Source of the DNA: DATFRY01 sp963764695
GTDB lineage: Bacteria > Myxococcota_A > Polyangia > Haliangiales > Haliangiaceae
Reading direction: 5' to 3'
Length of the DNA: 64,000 nt
Assembly (NCBI GenBank): GCA_963764695.1
Contig: CAVXTW010000015.1
Location: 372,001 to 436,000 of the forward strand
Shown: piece after piece, positions 41,662-54,188 of the stretch
How positions within the stretch are numbered: position 1 is the first letter of the stretch
How the letters are laid out: each line of letters opens with the position of its first letter
The notes under the pieces: model-generated
Databases searched by the model: none
Told to the model about the DNA's origin: nothing
What the model saw: only the letters and a program-made list of their open reading frames with translations
Position numbers and translations under genes: made by a program

Positions 41662-42942
41662 TCACTTCGCGCCGACGATCGCGGCGGCCTGCTCCTCGTA
41701 GGCCGCGATGGCGCGCCGGTGCTCGTCCGGGTGCTCGGGGCCGGCGAACGACGCGTGCACCGATCGGATGGTGCCATCGCGATTCACGAACAGCGTGATC
41801 GGAAACCCGGAGGCGTCCACGCCCTCGATGCCCGGCGGGATGATGTCGGCGGCGCGGTCCGGCGCACCGTCAACGGGAATGACCTCCCACGGGATGCCGT
41901 AGGCCGCCTTGAACTCCTCGGCCTGCTGGCGATTGTAGGTGCTGTCGTCGGTGAACTCGTAGGTGAGCGAGACGACCTGCAGGCCCTTGTCGCGGTGGCG
42001 CTCCAGGATCGACTTGAGCGCGACGGCAGCGTGCTTGCACGCGTCGCACCAGCTGCCGCCGAGCTCGACGATGAGCGGCTTGCCCCGGTAGGCGGCCAGC
42101 TGCGGCATGTCGAGGCGCTGGCGCGGCTTCTCGGTCCTGAGCTCGATGGCGACGGCGAAGTCGTCGGCGCGCTCGGCCGCGAACTTCTCGCGCCAGCCGA
42201 GCTGCGGCCCGGACATCCACATCCCGGCCAGCGTCTTCTTGCCGGCGTTGACCTTCGCGGTCAGAAGATAGAGCGACAGCCCGATGACGCTCGACAGGCG
42301 GATCTCGTCGCCGCGGCCGTTGCCGGCCAGGTAGGCCACGTTGCCGGTCGGGAAGTGGACGGTCGCGTCGAACACGCCCGGCGCGCTCTGGCGCAGTGTC
42401 ATCTTCGCGGTGCCGGACTCCGGGAAGGTCGCGCGCCAGACGGTGGTGGGCGCGCCCAGATCGATCGGTTCGCCGGGCAGGCTCTGCGCGTCGAAGCGCT
42501 GCTCCGGCGCCGGAACGTCAACCGGACGGGCGCGGAACGGCACCTGGCCCGTGCCCCATGACTTCGACGCCACCCGCCACAGCCCGTCGAGGTTGCCCTG
42601 CGCGTCCGCCTTGGCGTCGATCGAGGCGTGGACGAGCGGAAACGAGATCGCGATGGACTGGCCGCTCCAGGTGACCTCGATCTCGTGCTCGCCCTGGCCT
42701 GTGACGAGCTTGCCGGCGCCTGCGGTGCCGGTAGCCGGCAGCTCGAGATAGACCGGGATCTCCGGCGTGTCGGCCGGCGCGAACACGGCGCGATACCAGC
42801 GACTCTTGCCGGAAGCAGATGCTGCCGGCGCCGCGGCCGGCGCAGCGCTCTTCTCGGGCGGCCGGTCCGCCGTGTCAGACGATCTGGTGCAGGCGCACGC
42901 GGCCGCGGCGACCAGCACGAGCATCAGGCGATCGGAGGGCAT
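41662..42942 (-). CDS. Thioredoxin-like (TlpA/redoxin) lipoprotein with N-terminal beta domain
   Basis: The protein has 426 residues from ATG 42942. The signal peptide ends ACAC (lipobox region). Residues 45-260 are mostly beta strands (YRAVFAPADTPEIPVYLELP, VFDATVHFPTGNVAYLAG), resembling the N-terminal domain that precedes redoxins in Bacteroidetes-type TlpA proteins. The C-terminal domain has LIVELGGSWCDACKHAAVALKSIL with a CxxC redox pair near 299. Then come VVSLTYEFTDD and the cis-Pro region SGFPITLFVNRDGTI. It is an envelope thiol-disulfide oxidoreductase. It is convergent with the kinase gene (13-bp gap) and 53 bp downstream of the cupredoxin-like gene on the same strand. Confidence 0.85.
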   Translation of the reverse strand: MPSDRLMLVLVAAAACACTRSSDTADRPPEKSAAPAAAPAASASGKSRWYRAVFAPADTPEIPVYLELPATGTAGAGKLVTGQGEHEIEVTWSGQSIAISFPLVHASIDAKADAQGNLDGLWRVASKSWGTGQVPFRARPVDVPAPEQRFDAQSLPGEPIDLGAPTTVWRATFPESGTAKMTLRQSAPGVFDATVHFPTGNVAYLAGNGRGDEIRLSSVIGLSLYLLTAKVNAGKKTLAGMWMSGPQLGWREKFAAERADDFAVAIELRTEKPRQRLDMPQLAAYRGKPLIVELGGSWCDACKHAAVALKSILERHRDKGLQVVSLTYEFTDDSTYNRQQAEEFKAAYGIPWEVIPVDGAPDRAADIIPPGIEGVDASGFPITLFVNRDGTIRSVHASFAGPEHPDEHRRAIAAYEEQAAAIVGAK

Positions 42943-42995
42943 GGCGCAGTATAGACACTGCGACACGGCCGGCGGGCGACGGACCTGCTCGCTGC

Positions 42996-44162
42996 TCAGG
43001 TGCCGGGCTGCAGCCTGACCACGATGCGCTGGCCCTGTCGCGCGCGGACCACGACCTTGCGCCTCACCGGCGGCGGCGCGTGCAAGACCGGCTCGCCCGA
43101 GCGCGTGAAGCCGACCACCACCGGCTCGTGCCACACGACCAGCGTGTAGCTGCCCGGCGGGATCTCCTCGAGCGCGAAGCGACCGCGCTCGTCGGTGAGG
43201 GCGTAGTAGGGATGCGGCGCGACGACGACCCATGCGCTGGCCGAGCGGCCGGCCATGTCCGCGCGCAGCTCGTAGATGCCCTCGCGCTCGAGCAGGTGCT
43301 CGTGCGCCGAACCGCGCGCGCCGAGCGTGACGCTCCACTCCGCCGCGCGCTCGCGCCCGTCAACGCGCGATGCGCTGACCTGGATCGGCTCGTCAACGGC
43401 GGTGAGCGACAGGACCGAGCCTATCGGCGCGACCACCTGGACTTGCGGATGGAAGCGGCAGCCGCGCCACTCGAGCACGCCGCCCGTCTGCATGTGCTTT
43501 GTCGGGTTCGGATAGGAGGAGTTCGCGCGGGCGAGCAGCATGCGCCCGGTGGCCACGTCCTCGAGGTACACGACCGCGTTGGCGACGCTGCCGCCGCTGG
43601 TGACCGACAGGCTCTGGTTCGGGGTTCCGGCCGAGCAGGAGCCGGCGCTGCCCGGCGGTGTGGAGCGCGCGACGCGCAGGCGCTCGGGCACGCGCGGCGG
43701 GTGCGGCCACTGCACGACGCCCTCGATCAATCCGTACTCGGCCGGCGCGAACGGCACGTAGCGGCGCGCGTACGGCAGCGGCGCCGAGTGCGGGCGCGGC
43801 GAGCGATCGAAGCGGTAGTTGGCGTAACGCGTGCCGCCGTAGGTTGTGCCGCCGGGCGAGCCCTTCGCGTTCTCGGCCGGCGCTGGTTTCCTGGCGCGCG
43901 CGGTCTGCCTGGCGCGCTCGAGGCCGCTTCCGGTCAACAGGCGGGCGAGCACGCCACGCTCGTCGTCGCGCGGGCTGCCGGCCGGCGCGAGCGGCGTGGT
44001 CCTCCGCGTGGCGGCGCGTCCGCACGCATGGCCGACGGCACACGCACACAGCGCGAGCGCGGCGGCCGACAGCGGCCGGTATCGCGGCGGCCGCGCCGCG
44101 GGCCGCGGCTCGTCCGTCGAGAAAACGTGGCGCAGGGGTGCCGGTCCTGGCAAGGCGACCAC
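42996..44162 (-). CDS. Cupredoxin-like/carboxypeptidase-regulatory-like secreted protein
   Basis: The frame has 388 codons starting at GTG 44162. A hydrophobic segment (LSAAALALCACAVGHACG) near residue 35 suggests a lipoprotein signal, so the start may be a little downstream. Residues 170-290 look cupredoxin-like (NAVVYLEDVATG, GCRFHPQVQVVAPIGSVL) but the Cu ligands are not fully conserved. Residues 300-388 form the peptidase-regulatory beta sandwich (YYALTDERGRFALEEIPPGSYTLVVWHEP). The same domain pair ends the globin fusion at 27301-28732. It is in a leftward run with the TlpA-like gene; an envelope metal or redox role is plausible. Confidence 0.65.
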   Translation of the reverse strand: MVALPGPAPLRHVFSTDEPRPAARPPRYRPLSAAALALCACAVGHACGRAATRRTTPLAPAGSPRDDERGVLARLLTGSGLERARQTARARKPAPAENAKGSPGGTTYGGTRYANYRFDRSPRPHSAPLPYARRYVPFAPAEYGLIEGVVQWPHPPRVPERLRVARSTPPGSAGSCSAGTPNQSLSVTSGGSVANAVVYLEDVATGRMLLARANSSYPNPTKHMQTGGVLEWRGCRFHPQVQVVAPIGSVLSLTAVDEPIQVSASRVDGRERAAEWSVTLGARGSAHEHLLEREGIYELRADMAGRSASAWVVVAPHPYYALTDERGRFALEEIPPGSYTLVVWHEPVVVGFTRSGEPVLHAPPPVRRKVVVRARQGQRIVVRLQPGT

Positions 44163-44266
44163 CTGGCCTCCAGTCTGAATCCAGACGCCGGCGCGAGCAA
44201 CGGAATCGAGCGAGCCGTGCGCATTCCGGCAGGCGGACGCTACGAGGCTCGCGAACCGGGGCGGAG

Positions 44267-46057
44267 CTACCGCCGGGGTGCGCTGTCGTTCGGGGCCGCC
44301 CTGCCCTTGGGGGCCGCGCCGGGCACAGGAGCGCTGCTGCCCGAGGCGCTACCGGGCGCCGTGCTGCCGCTGCTCGGGGGCGTGTTCCTCGGCACCGCGT
44401 TGCCGGGCGCGGCGGCGCCAGGAGCCGCGCCCGGTGCGCCGTTGCCCGGAGTCGCGCCGGGCGACGGGCTCTGCTCCGGTGGCGTCTCGAAGAAGCGACG
44501 GGTCCAGTCCGCGGCCAGCTTCATGCCGGCCTTGGCGTCGGCGTTGCTGATCGAGGTGGCGTAGGTCACCAGCTGCCCGCGCCTGCGAAGGGTCAGCCCC
44601 TCCAGGGCGTGGAGCGCGTGGAAGTTGCGCAGCATCAGCTGCGTGAAGCGATTGCCGAGCACCTGCTTGCGGCCCTGGTTGACCTGCATCTCGAACTGCC
44701 GGGCCAGCTCCGGCGTGGCGAACGCCAGCGTGCCGCGCACGTAGAAGCCGACCTTGGCCATCTCGAGGGCCAGCGAGAAGCGCACCGGCGTCGGCACCGA
44801 GCCGAACTCCGGGACCGCGATCTCGTCGCGGCGCAGGCCGCCGACGGTGACCACGGCGATCACGTCCGAGTCGACCCCGGCCTCGTTGTCGACCGAGCGG
44901 GCCCGAGACAGCCAGCCGGGTAGATCATTGTCGGCGGCGCGCAAGCTGTCCGTGCTTGGCGCCGTCCCGGTCGAATTGCCCGGCGCGTTGCCCGGCGGTT
45001 GGCCCGGCTCGACGAGCACGCCAAGGTGCCGGGGCGCGGTCAGCACCACCATGCCGGGGAGCGGCATCAGGTAGACGCGACGGTCTCTCTCGTGCTTGAG
45101 CTCCGAGTCTCCGCGCGTGCCGAGCATGCCGCCGCGCGCCGGCTGCCAGGTCACCGGCTGGGCCGGGTGGTTGAGGAAGCGGCGGATCTCGGCCGGGCTC
45201 AGGTGCGTGCGCGCCACCAGGTTGGTGGCGATCGGGTTTGTCGGGTTGCGCGACGAGATGAGCAGCGACTGGAACATGTCGGCCAGCGACACCTTGCGGT
45301 CGCCGACGATGGAGCGGTAGTCCGGCATCGGCGCCACGATCGCGTCGGCCAGCGCCGCCCACGGCGTGCCGCGCAGCCGGTCGTAGCGCAGCAGCACGGC
45401 GATCTTGTCGCTCTGCGGGGCGTAGGTGCGCAGGTCGGCGCTGGCGCCGGGTGGCAGCGCGATCGGCCTGGCGTCCGCGCCGCGCTTCGCACCTGTCTGG
45501 GTCGGCTCGCTCGCGATCGAAGGGCCGCTGCGCGCGATCTCGGCGGCCGTCCGGGCGAACGGCGACGGAGACGACGGCGCGTCGCTGGCTGCGACCTCGG
45601 TCCCTCCGTCGGTGGGCGGCCCTGCATCGCCGGCGCTGGCGACCTGATCGGGCGGGCCTGCGTCGGCCGCGCCGCTGTTCTCGGCCGTCTTGTCCTCGTC
45701 TGATTCGGGCTTCTCTTCGGGCTCTGGCTCGGGCTCCGGCTCCGGTTCGGCTTCCGGCTCGACGGTCGCGCCGGCGGGCTCGACCGGGGCCTCAGCCTCG
45801 TCCTGGGCCGGCTCGTCGACCAGCGTGGTCGCCGATGGATCCTGCGGGTCGAAGCCCTCGGGAGCAGGCGGGGCGATGTCGAGATCGACATCCACCACCA
45901 GGTCCGGCTCCTCGTCCCGCTCGCTGTCGCCGACATTCCAGATCAGCAGCGCGGCGATCGCCGCGTGGGCGGCGAAGGACGCGGCAACGGCGACGATCTC
46001 GAACGGGCGACGCGAGGGCACGGCAATGACACCAACGGCGAAGTTTCGGTGTAGCAT
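44267..46057 (-). CDS. Inner-membrane protein with Pro/Glu-rich TonB-like N-terminus
   Basis: About 596 residues from ATG 46057; a longer frame from 46246 lacks a good start. A transmembrane span at about 17-36 (VAVAASFAAHAAIAALLIWN) is followed by Asp/Glu/Pro-rich repeats (EPEPEPEPEEKPES), as in TonB/TolA-type periplasm-spanning proteins. The folded part, about 210-560, includes SADLRTYAPQSDKIAVLLRYDRLRGTPW and VRFSLALEMAKVGFYVRGTLAFATPELA. I do not recognise it. The tail is low-complexity Pro/Gly/Ala repeats. Such proteins are common in myxobacterial genomes with unknown role. Confidence 0.65.
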   Translation of the reverse strand: MLHRNFAVGVIAVPSRRPFEIVAVAASFAAHAAIAALLIWNVGDSERDEEPDLVVDVDLDIAPPAPEGFDPQDPSATTLVDEPAQDEAEAPVEPAGATVEPEAEPEPEPEPEPEEKPESDEDKTAENSGAADAGPPDQVASAGDAGPPTDGGTEVAASDAPSSPSPFARTAAEIARSGPSIASEPTQTGAKRGADARPIALPPGASADLRTYAPQSDKIAVLLRYDRLRGTPWAALADAIVAPMPDYRSIVGDRKVSLADMFQSLLISSRNPTNPIATNLVARTHLSPAEIRRFLNHPAQPVTWQPARGGMLGTRGDSELKHERDRRVYLMPLPGMVVLTAPRHLGVLVEPGQPPGNAPGNSTGTAPSTDSLRAADNDLPGWLSRARSVDNEAGVDSDVIAVVTVGGLRRDEIAVPEFGSVPTPVRFSLALEMAKVGFYVRGTLAFATPELARQFEMQVNQGRKQVLGNRFTQLMLRNFHALHALEGLTLRRRGQLVTYATSISNADAKAGMKLAADWTRRFFETPPEQSPSPGATPGNGAPGAAPGAAAPGNAVPRNTPPSSGSTAPGSASGSSAPVPGAAPKGRAAPNDSAPRR

Positions 46058-46193
46058 TGCATATATGGACGCGCGGGACGCAGGGTCCGGTGCATGCGCC
46101 CCGGCCGCCACCCCGGCGGGGGGCAACCCATCGCCGCTGCTGGGGAAAACGCCCCCGCGGCCCGCCACGCCCCCGACCAGGTGAAGCGCCGGC

Positions 46194-46595
46194 ATGCGAA
46201 TCGACCAGGCGACCGTCCTCGAGGTGGTCAAGGAAGCCTCGAACAAGATGTCCGACCCGAACTACTCGGCCGTGATGGTCGGCGGGTTCGTGCAGGCGCA
46301 GGGCCCGGCCGCGCAGTACATCAGCGCGCACGCCACCGAGCTGGGCGGCCCCGAGGGCGTGGTCAACACAATCTTCCACGCGGCGGTCATCGCGCTCTGC
46401 TTCCAGCGCACCAACCGGCGCAGCGTGCGCAGCATCCGCTTCGACGAGCTGGACCACGTGGCCGGCGGCGATCGCGAGGAGGCGCTGCGCATCCAGCAGC
46501 CGGCCGTGCTCGACTACATCGAGGTCAACGTCGAGGTGCCGGCCATGCGGCAGGTGCTGGTGCTGCTCGCGCTCGGCATGGAGCTGGTCTCGTAG
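46194..46595 (+). CDS. Conserved hypothetical protein
   Basis: The protein has 133 residues from ATG 46194. It is mostly alpha/beta (VLEVVKEASNKMSDPNYSAVMVGGFVQAQGPAAQYISAHA, VVNTIFHAAVIALCFQRTNRR), with no signal peptide and one cysteine. I recognise no family. It is divergent from the TonB-like gene (136-bp gap) and convergent with the WYL regulator gene (18-bp gap). It appears to be a genuine gene because composition and start context are good. Confidence 0.6.
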   Translation: MRIDQATVLEVVKEASNKMSDPNYSAVMVGGFVQAQGPAAQYISAHATELGGPEGVVNTIFHAAVIALCFQRTNRRSVRSIRFDELDHVAGGDREEALRIQQPAVLDYIEVNVEVPAMRQVLVLLALGMELVS

Positions 46596-46613
46596 CCCGG
46601 GCTGCGAGGTGGC

Positions 46614-47611
46614 TCAGGCGGGGCTGTCGGCGCTCGCGGCCACGCCGAGGCGCTCGCGCAGCCGGGCCACGCGCTCGACCATGACCGCGCGCGCCTCGGG
46701 CGGATCCAGGATCCAGGCGTGGCTGCCGAAGCCGAGCACCCAGCCGGTGATCCACTCGAAGCTCTCGGTGTCGATCGCGATCTCCGAGCTGCCGTCGTCG
46801 AAGGTCTGCACCTCGCCGACCGGCCAGGCCGCCCCGACCTTCGCGGTGGCGAGCGGATCGAGATGGACGCGCACGGTGATCGCGTCGGCCGGCGGCAGGT
46901 AGAGGCGCTCGCGGCGATAGGTCTCGAGATCGAAATCGGCCGGGATGTCGAAGCGCCGGTCGGTCGGCTGCAGCGCCGAGATGCGATCGATGCGGAAGGT
47001 GCGGGTGTCGCCGCGCACGTGGCAGTGACCGACCAGATACCACTCGCCCGCGTGGTGCACCAGGCCGTACGGGTCGACCATGCGGCGCACGGCGCCCGGG
47101 CGCGACGCGGCGGCGTAGTCGAACTCGACGGCGCGTCGCTTGCGGGCGGCGGTGACCAGATCGCGCAGGTGGCTGGCCACGGCGCGGTCCGGCTCGGCCA
47201 CGACGGTGCCTGTCGCCAGCGTCTCGGCCTCGCGCGCGTCGTGGCCGAGCGCGCGCAGGAGCTTGCCCTCGGCCGACCCGAGCGCGTCGTCGAACGGCGC
47301 GATGCCGCTCTCGCGCAGGGTGCGGATGCCGAGCAGAAGCGAGCAGCCCTCGGCCGGGGTGAGGCGGAGCGGTCGGGTCAGGCGCTGGGCCAGGTCGACG
47401 AACACGCGCCCGTCCTCGACCGAGACCAGGAGATATTCGCCGGGATCGCCGTCGGGCGGACCGACTCCGGCGAGCAGATCGAGGTCCTGCACCATCTGAT
47501 CGCGCTCGATGCCGAGCAGGCGGGCCAGCTCGCCGACGTCGACCCCCTCGGACTGGCGGGCCACGTACGGCACCAGATAGAGCAGGCGGCGCAGACGCTG
47601 CGAGACGTCTC

Positions 47612-47615
<4 letters not shown>
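46614..47615 (-). CDS. WYL-domain transcriptional regulator (PafC-like)
   Basis: The protein has 333 residues. ATG 47615 overlaps the stop of the upstream WYL gene (ATGA). The N-terminal winged helix is RLRRLLYLVPYVARQSEGVDVGELARLLG. The WYL domain is in PYGLVHHAGEWYLVGHCHVRGDTRTFRIDRIS, which contains the name-giving W-Y-L. The C-terminal WCX part ends the protein. In actinobacteria PafB-PafC form a heterodimer that activates DNA-repair genes in response to damage; the tandem layout here matches that. A RecD2 helicase gene lies nearby on the same strand. Confidence 0.85.
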
Positions 47616-48940
<1,325 letters not shown>

Positions 48941-49151
48941 CGGGCTGGCATCTTACTTCGCCGGCTCCGTCGCGGGCCGGACGGTTTCCTCCAAACGACC
49001 CTCGACCATTACCCCCGGACACGCTCGGCCGCAATCCGGAGGTGAGGTGAAGCGACGACGCGGGCGCCGGCGCTGTTCCCAGGAGGCGGCGGCGTTCGCG
49101 GTCGGCGAGAAACTTCCGCCACCGGCCGGATGCGATTAGAGTAGCGCCGGT

Positions 49152-49657
49152 TTGGCGTCGAGACCAACTCGGATCGCGTTCCTCTCCATCCTGCTCTCGG
49201 CCGCGGGGCTGACGGCGGTCGCGCCCCGAGCGGCGCGCGCCCAGCCGGCCGAGAAGGGCGTTCTGGGCGTCGGGCTGATCGTCGGTGAGCCGACCGGCGT
49301 GTCCGCCAAGTACTATCTGAGCGACGATCGGGCCATCGACCTGGCCGTCGGCGGCGCCATCGTCGGACGCGGCATCCAGGTCCACAGCGACTTTCTGTGG
49401 CACCCGTGGATCCTGGAGCAGAAGGAGAGCTTCGCCCTGCCGCTCTATCTCGGCGTGGGCGGGCGCATCCTCGACCACAACGGCGGCGGCGAGGACGACG
49501 ACGACGTCCACATCGGCGTGCGCGCGCCGGTCGGCGTCCTGTTCGACTTCACCAAGGTCCCGCTCGACGTGTTCGCCGAGCTGGCCGGCGTGCTCGACTT
49601 CCGCACCGAGGGCGACCCGTTCGGCGTGGCGCTCAACGCCGGCATCGGGGCCCGCTA

Positions 49658-49667
<10 letters not shown>
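49152..49667 (+). CDS. Small outer-membrane beta-barrel-like protein
   Basis: The protein has 171 residues from TTG 49152 (no ATG available). A signal peptide (FLSILLSAAGLTAVAPRAARAQ) ends at AxA-type cleavage. The mature part has alternating strands (GVLGVGLIVGEPTGVSAKYYL, FALPLYLGVGGRIL, VDVFAELAGVLDF, VALNAGIGARYYF) and a terminal aromatic Phe, typical of outer-membrane barrels of the OmpA/OmpW size. An acidic loop (GGGEDDDDVH) is extracellular or periplasmic. It overlaps the convergent RecD2 gene by 10 bp at the ends. Confidence 0.75.
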
Positions 49668-51879
<2,212 letters not shown>

Positions 51880-51883
<4 letters not shown>

Positions 51884-52647
51884 ATGACCAGGCCGCCGTC
51901 CACGTCGATGGTGCGGCCGTTGAAGTAGTCGCACTCGATGATGAACTTCACCGCGAGCCAGATGTCCTCGGGCAGGCCGACGCGCCCGACCGGCACGTTG
52001 GCGACCAGCGCGTCGCGTGCCTTCTGGTTCATGCCCTTGGTCATCGGCGTCTCGATCATACCCGGTGCGACCGCGCCCACGCGGACGCGAAACGGCGCGA
52101 ACTCGCGCGCCCAGGTCACCGTGTTGGCCGCCAGCGCCGCCTTGGCGGAGACGTAGTTCGACTGCCCGCGGTTGCCGTAGCGCGCCAGCGACGACAGGTT
52201 GACGATCACGCCCGGGCCCAGCTCGGCCGTGACCATCTTGGCCACCACGTCGCGCACCATGAAGGTCGCGCCGGTCAGGTTCACGTCGATGACCGCCTGC
52301 CACGCCTTGCGGTCCATCACGGCCACGGCCCCCGTCGTGCGGTCCTTCTTCACCAGCAGGCCGTCGCGCAGGATGCCGGCGTTGTTGACCAGGCCGTTGA
52401 GCCCGCCCATCGTCTCGGCCGCCCAGTCGACGAACGAGGCGATGCTGCCCTCATCGGACACGTCCAGCTGGCGCGTGTGAATCCGCCCGGGCCCGCCGGC
52501 GCCGGCCTCGGCGACCGCCTTGAGCCCCTCGGCATTCACGTCGCCGGCCGCGACCTGCGCGCCCGCCTGGGCCAGACGAGCCGCGAAGTGGGCACCCATA
52601 CCGCTCGCCCCACCGGTCACGATGATCTTCATTTCCTGAAGTTGCAT
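51880..52647 (-). CDS. SDR-family oxidoreductase, 3-hydroxyacyl-CoA/ketoacyl reductase type
   Basis: The protein has 255 residues from ATG 52647. VTGGASGMGAHFAARLAQAG binds NAD(P). NNAGILRDGLLVKKD and VNLSSLARYGNRGQSNYVSAKAAL contain the catalytic Ser-Tyr-Lys. PGMIETPMTKGM is the substrate loop, and GRTIDVDGG ends the fold. The RDGLLVK segment is typical of FabG-like and HSD17B10-like enzymes. It overlaps the RecD2 start, but function is unrelated; it probably belongs with the acyl-CoA genes at 53-54 kb. Substrate is most likely an acyl-CoA. Confidence 0.87.
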
Positions 52648-52752
52648 GGTCTCTCCTGTGGCTGGGGGCAGGCTACTGAGCCCGGGCGCAGCCCGTCAAG
52701 GCGCGGTCCGGCCCGACGGCGCGGCGTCCCACGGCCCGGCTGCTCGCCGCCC

Positions 52753-53142
52753 TCAGCGGACCTGCGACCTACCGGGACCCTGCTGGCGCGACGTCGCCGT
52801 CGGGCGGCGCCCGTCGTCGTCCCCCTCGACGTACGCGATCGCGTCCTTGCACTCGAGGCCCTCGAAGGTCCTCAGGCTCTCGCGATCCGGCTCGCCCTGG
52901 TAGACGAAGATGTCGCGGCAGTCGGCCACGCACGTGCGAAACGACTCCGGCTTCTCGTCGTCCTTGCACGACAGGTAGTGCTGGCATGCGCCATCGCACG
53001 TCCCGCTCGTCGTCGAGAACCCGGTGAAGCGCCCGTAGCGGACGCACGACAGCGACGCGGCCATCAGCGCCGCGCCGATCGCGACACCCCTCCACCAGGC
53101 CAGCCTCGCCCCCGGCCGACCCGCCGCGCTTCGCGCTACCAC
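52753..53142 (-). CDS. Small Cys-rich lipoprotein
   Basis: The protein has 129 residues from GTG 53142. The signal peptide (GVAIGAALMAASLSC) ends in a lipobox. The mature part has GTCDGACQHYLSCKDDEKPESFRTCVADCRDIFV, six cysteines in a compact spacing that looks like a small disulfide-bonded module. One more (LECKDAIAYVEG) follows before a Pro/Arg-rich tail. I do not know the family, though CxxxCxxYLxCxD-type modules recur in myxobacterial lipoproteins. Confidence 0.65.
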   Translation of the reverse strand: MVARSAAGRPGARLAWWRGVAIGAALMAASLSCVRYGRFTGFSTTSGTCDGACQHYLSCKDDEKPESFRTCVADCRDIFVYQGEPDRESLRTFEGLECKDAIAYVEGDDDGRRPTATSRQQGPGRSQVR

Positions 53143-53223
53143 CGGACAAGCCTACGAGCGCCCCGTCTCGGAGTCCAGCGCCTCCTCGGTCGCACCCGCT
53201 GACATCGCCGCGGTCAGTCCTGT

Positions 53224-54033
53224 TCAGTCGCCTTCGCCGCCGCCAGAGGTGCTTGCCCCGGGCGCCGCCGGCGCTCCGCCGAACTCGCCATGACGCCCCG
53301 CTCCGCGCTGGAACCGCCCCGCTCCGGTGACGCCTTCCTGCAGGGCCCGCATCCCGTGCGCCAGCTCGTTGGCCACCGCATCGGCCCGCTCGAGATCCCA
53401 CTGCTCGATGGCCGACAAGCGATCGCCTCTCATGGCCGCCTGCGGGAATGCCGCCAGCTCTCGCGCCAGCTCCTCGGCCGCCGCGCGCGCCGCGCCAACC
53501 GGCACAACCCGGCTGGCCAGCCCGATGGCCAGCGCCTCGGCGGACGCCACCGGCCGGCCGGTCAGGATGAGATCCATGGCGCGACCGTGCCCGACGATGC
53601 GCGGCAGTCGCAGCGTGCCGCAGTCGATGAGCGGCACGCCCCAGCGACGGCAGAACACGCCGAACACCGCGTCCTCCTCGACCACGCGCAGGTCGCACCA
53701 CAGCGCCAGCTCGAGCCCCCCGGCCACCGCGTAGCCGCTCACCGCGGCGATGACCGGCTTGCTCAGGACCATGCGCGTGGGCCCCATCGGGGCATCGCCA
53801 TCGGGCGCGACCCGGTTGGCGCGACCGGCCGCGATCGCCTTGAGGTCCGCTCCGGCGCAGAAGGTGCCGTTGGCCCCCCACAGGACCGCCACCCGCGCCT
53901 CGTCGTCCGCCTCGAACTCGCGAAACGCATCGGCCAGCGCCGTCGCGGTCTCGATGTCAACCGCGTTGCGCGCGGCCGCGCGGTCCAGGATCACCGTCGT
54001 CACGGGTGGCTGCCTCTCGACCAGAACCGGCAT
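53224..54033 (-). CDS. Enoyl-CoA hydratase/isomerase family protein
   Basis: The protein has 269 residues from ATG 54033. It has the crotonase fold: VTTVILDRAAARNAVDIET, GTFCAGADLKAIA (oxyanion hole), VSGYAVAGGLELALWCDLR and FCRRWGVPLIDCGTLRLPRIVGHGRAMDLILTG. The usual catalytic Glu at the GGLEL/GVPLID positions is only partly conserved (Val-Pro-Leu-Ile-Asp in place of the second Glu loop), as in isomerase or hydrolase members. The Gly/Ala/Ser-rich C-terminus is unusual. A perfect palindrome sits 20 bp before its start, so TetR-type control is likely. Confidence 0.85.
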   Translation of the reverse strand: MPVLVERQPPVTTVILDRAAARNAVDIETATALADAFREFEADDEARVAVLWGANGTFCAGADLKAIAAGRANRVAPDGDAPMGPTRMVLSKPVIAAVSGYAVAGGLELALWCDLRVVEEDAVFGVFCRRWGVPLIDCGTLRLPRIVGHGRAMDLILTGRPVASAEALAIGLASRVVPVGAARAAAEELARELAAFPQAAMRGDRLSAIEQWDLERADAVANELAHGMRALQEGVTGAGRFQRGAGRHGEFGGAPAAPGASTSGGGEGD

Positions 54034-54052
54034 CGCGCTCCTCGTCTAGCCT

Positions 54053-54073
54053 TACTGTGTCAGAGACACAGTA
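54053..54073. promoter_or_regulatory. Palindromic operator before the enoyl-CoA hydratase gene
   Basis: A perfect 9-bp inverted repeat TACTGTGTC - AGA - GACACAGTA, 19 bp upstream of the ATG at 54033. TACTGTGTC-type palindromes of this size are typical of TetR-family regulators of lipid and CoA-ester genes. The same GACACAGTA sequence also occurs in the hairpin at 54162-54188. No regulator gene is adjacent, so the protein would act in trans. Confidence 0.65.
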
Positions 54074-54126
54074 GGGCCAGGCCATTGTTGGGCATAGCCC
54101 TCCGGACGGCCGCACTCGCGGCCGGG

Positions 54127-54157
54127 GAAATCCGCTCGCTTGCGCTGCGCGGATTTC
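54127..54157. other. Inverted repeat, 9-bp stem
   Basis: GAAATCCGC (54127-54135) and its reverse complement (54149-54157), with a 13-nt loop. It lies between the zinc-ribbon kinase gene and the enoyl-CoA hydratase gene, 5 bp from the 11-bp hairpin at 54162. It may be part of a double terminator. Confidence 0.55.
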
Positions 54158-54161
54158 TGCG

Positions 54162-54188
54162 AGCACTACTGTTCGACACAGTAGTGCT
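54162..54188 (-). terminator. Hairpin at the 3' end of the kinase gene
   Basis: A perfect 11-bp stem (AGCACTACTGT / ACAGTAGTGCT) with a 5-nt loop, overlapping the kinase stop codon (54187-54189). There is no T-rich tail, so it is a hairpin-type end rather than a canonical intrinsic terminator. It shares the ACACAGTA core with the operator-like palindrome at 54053. Confidence 0.55.
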
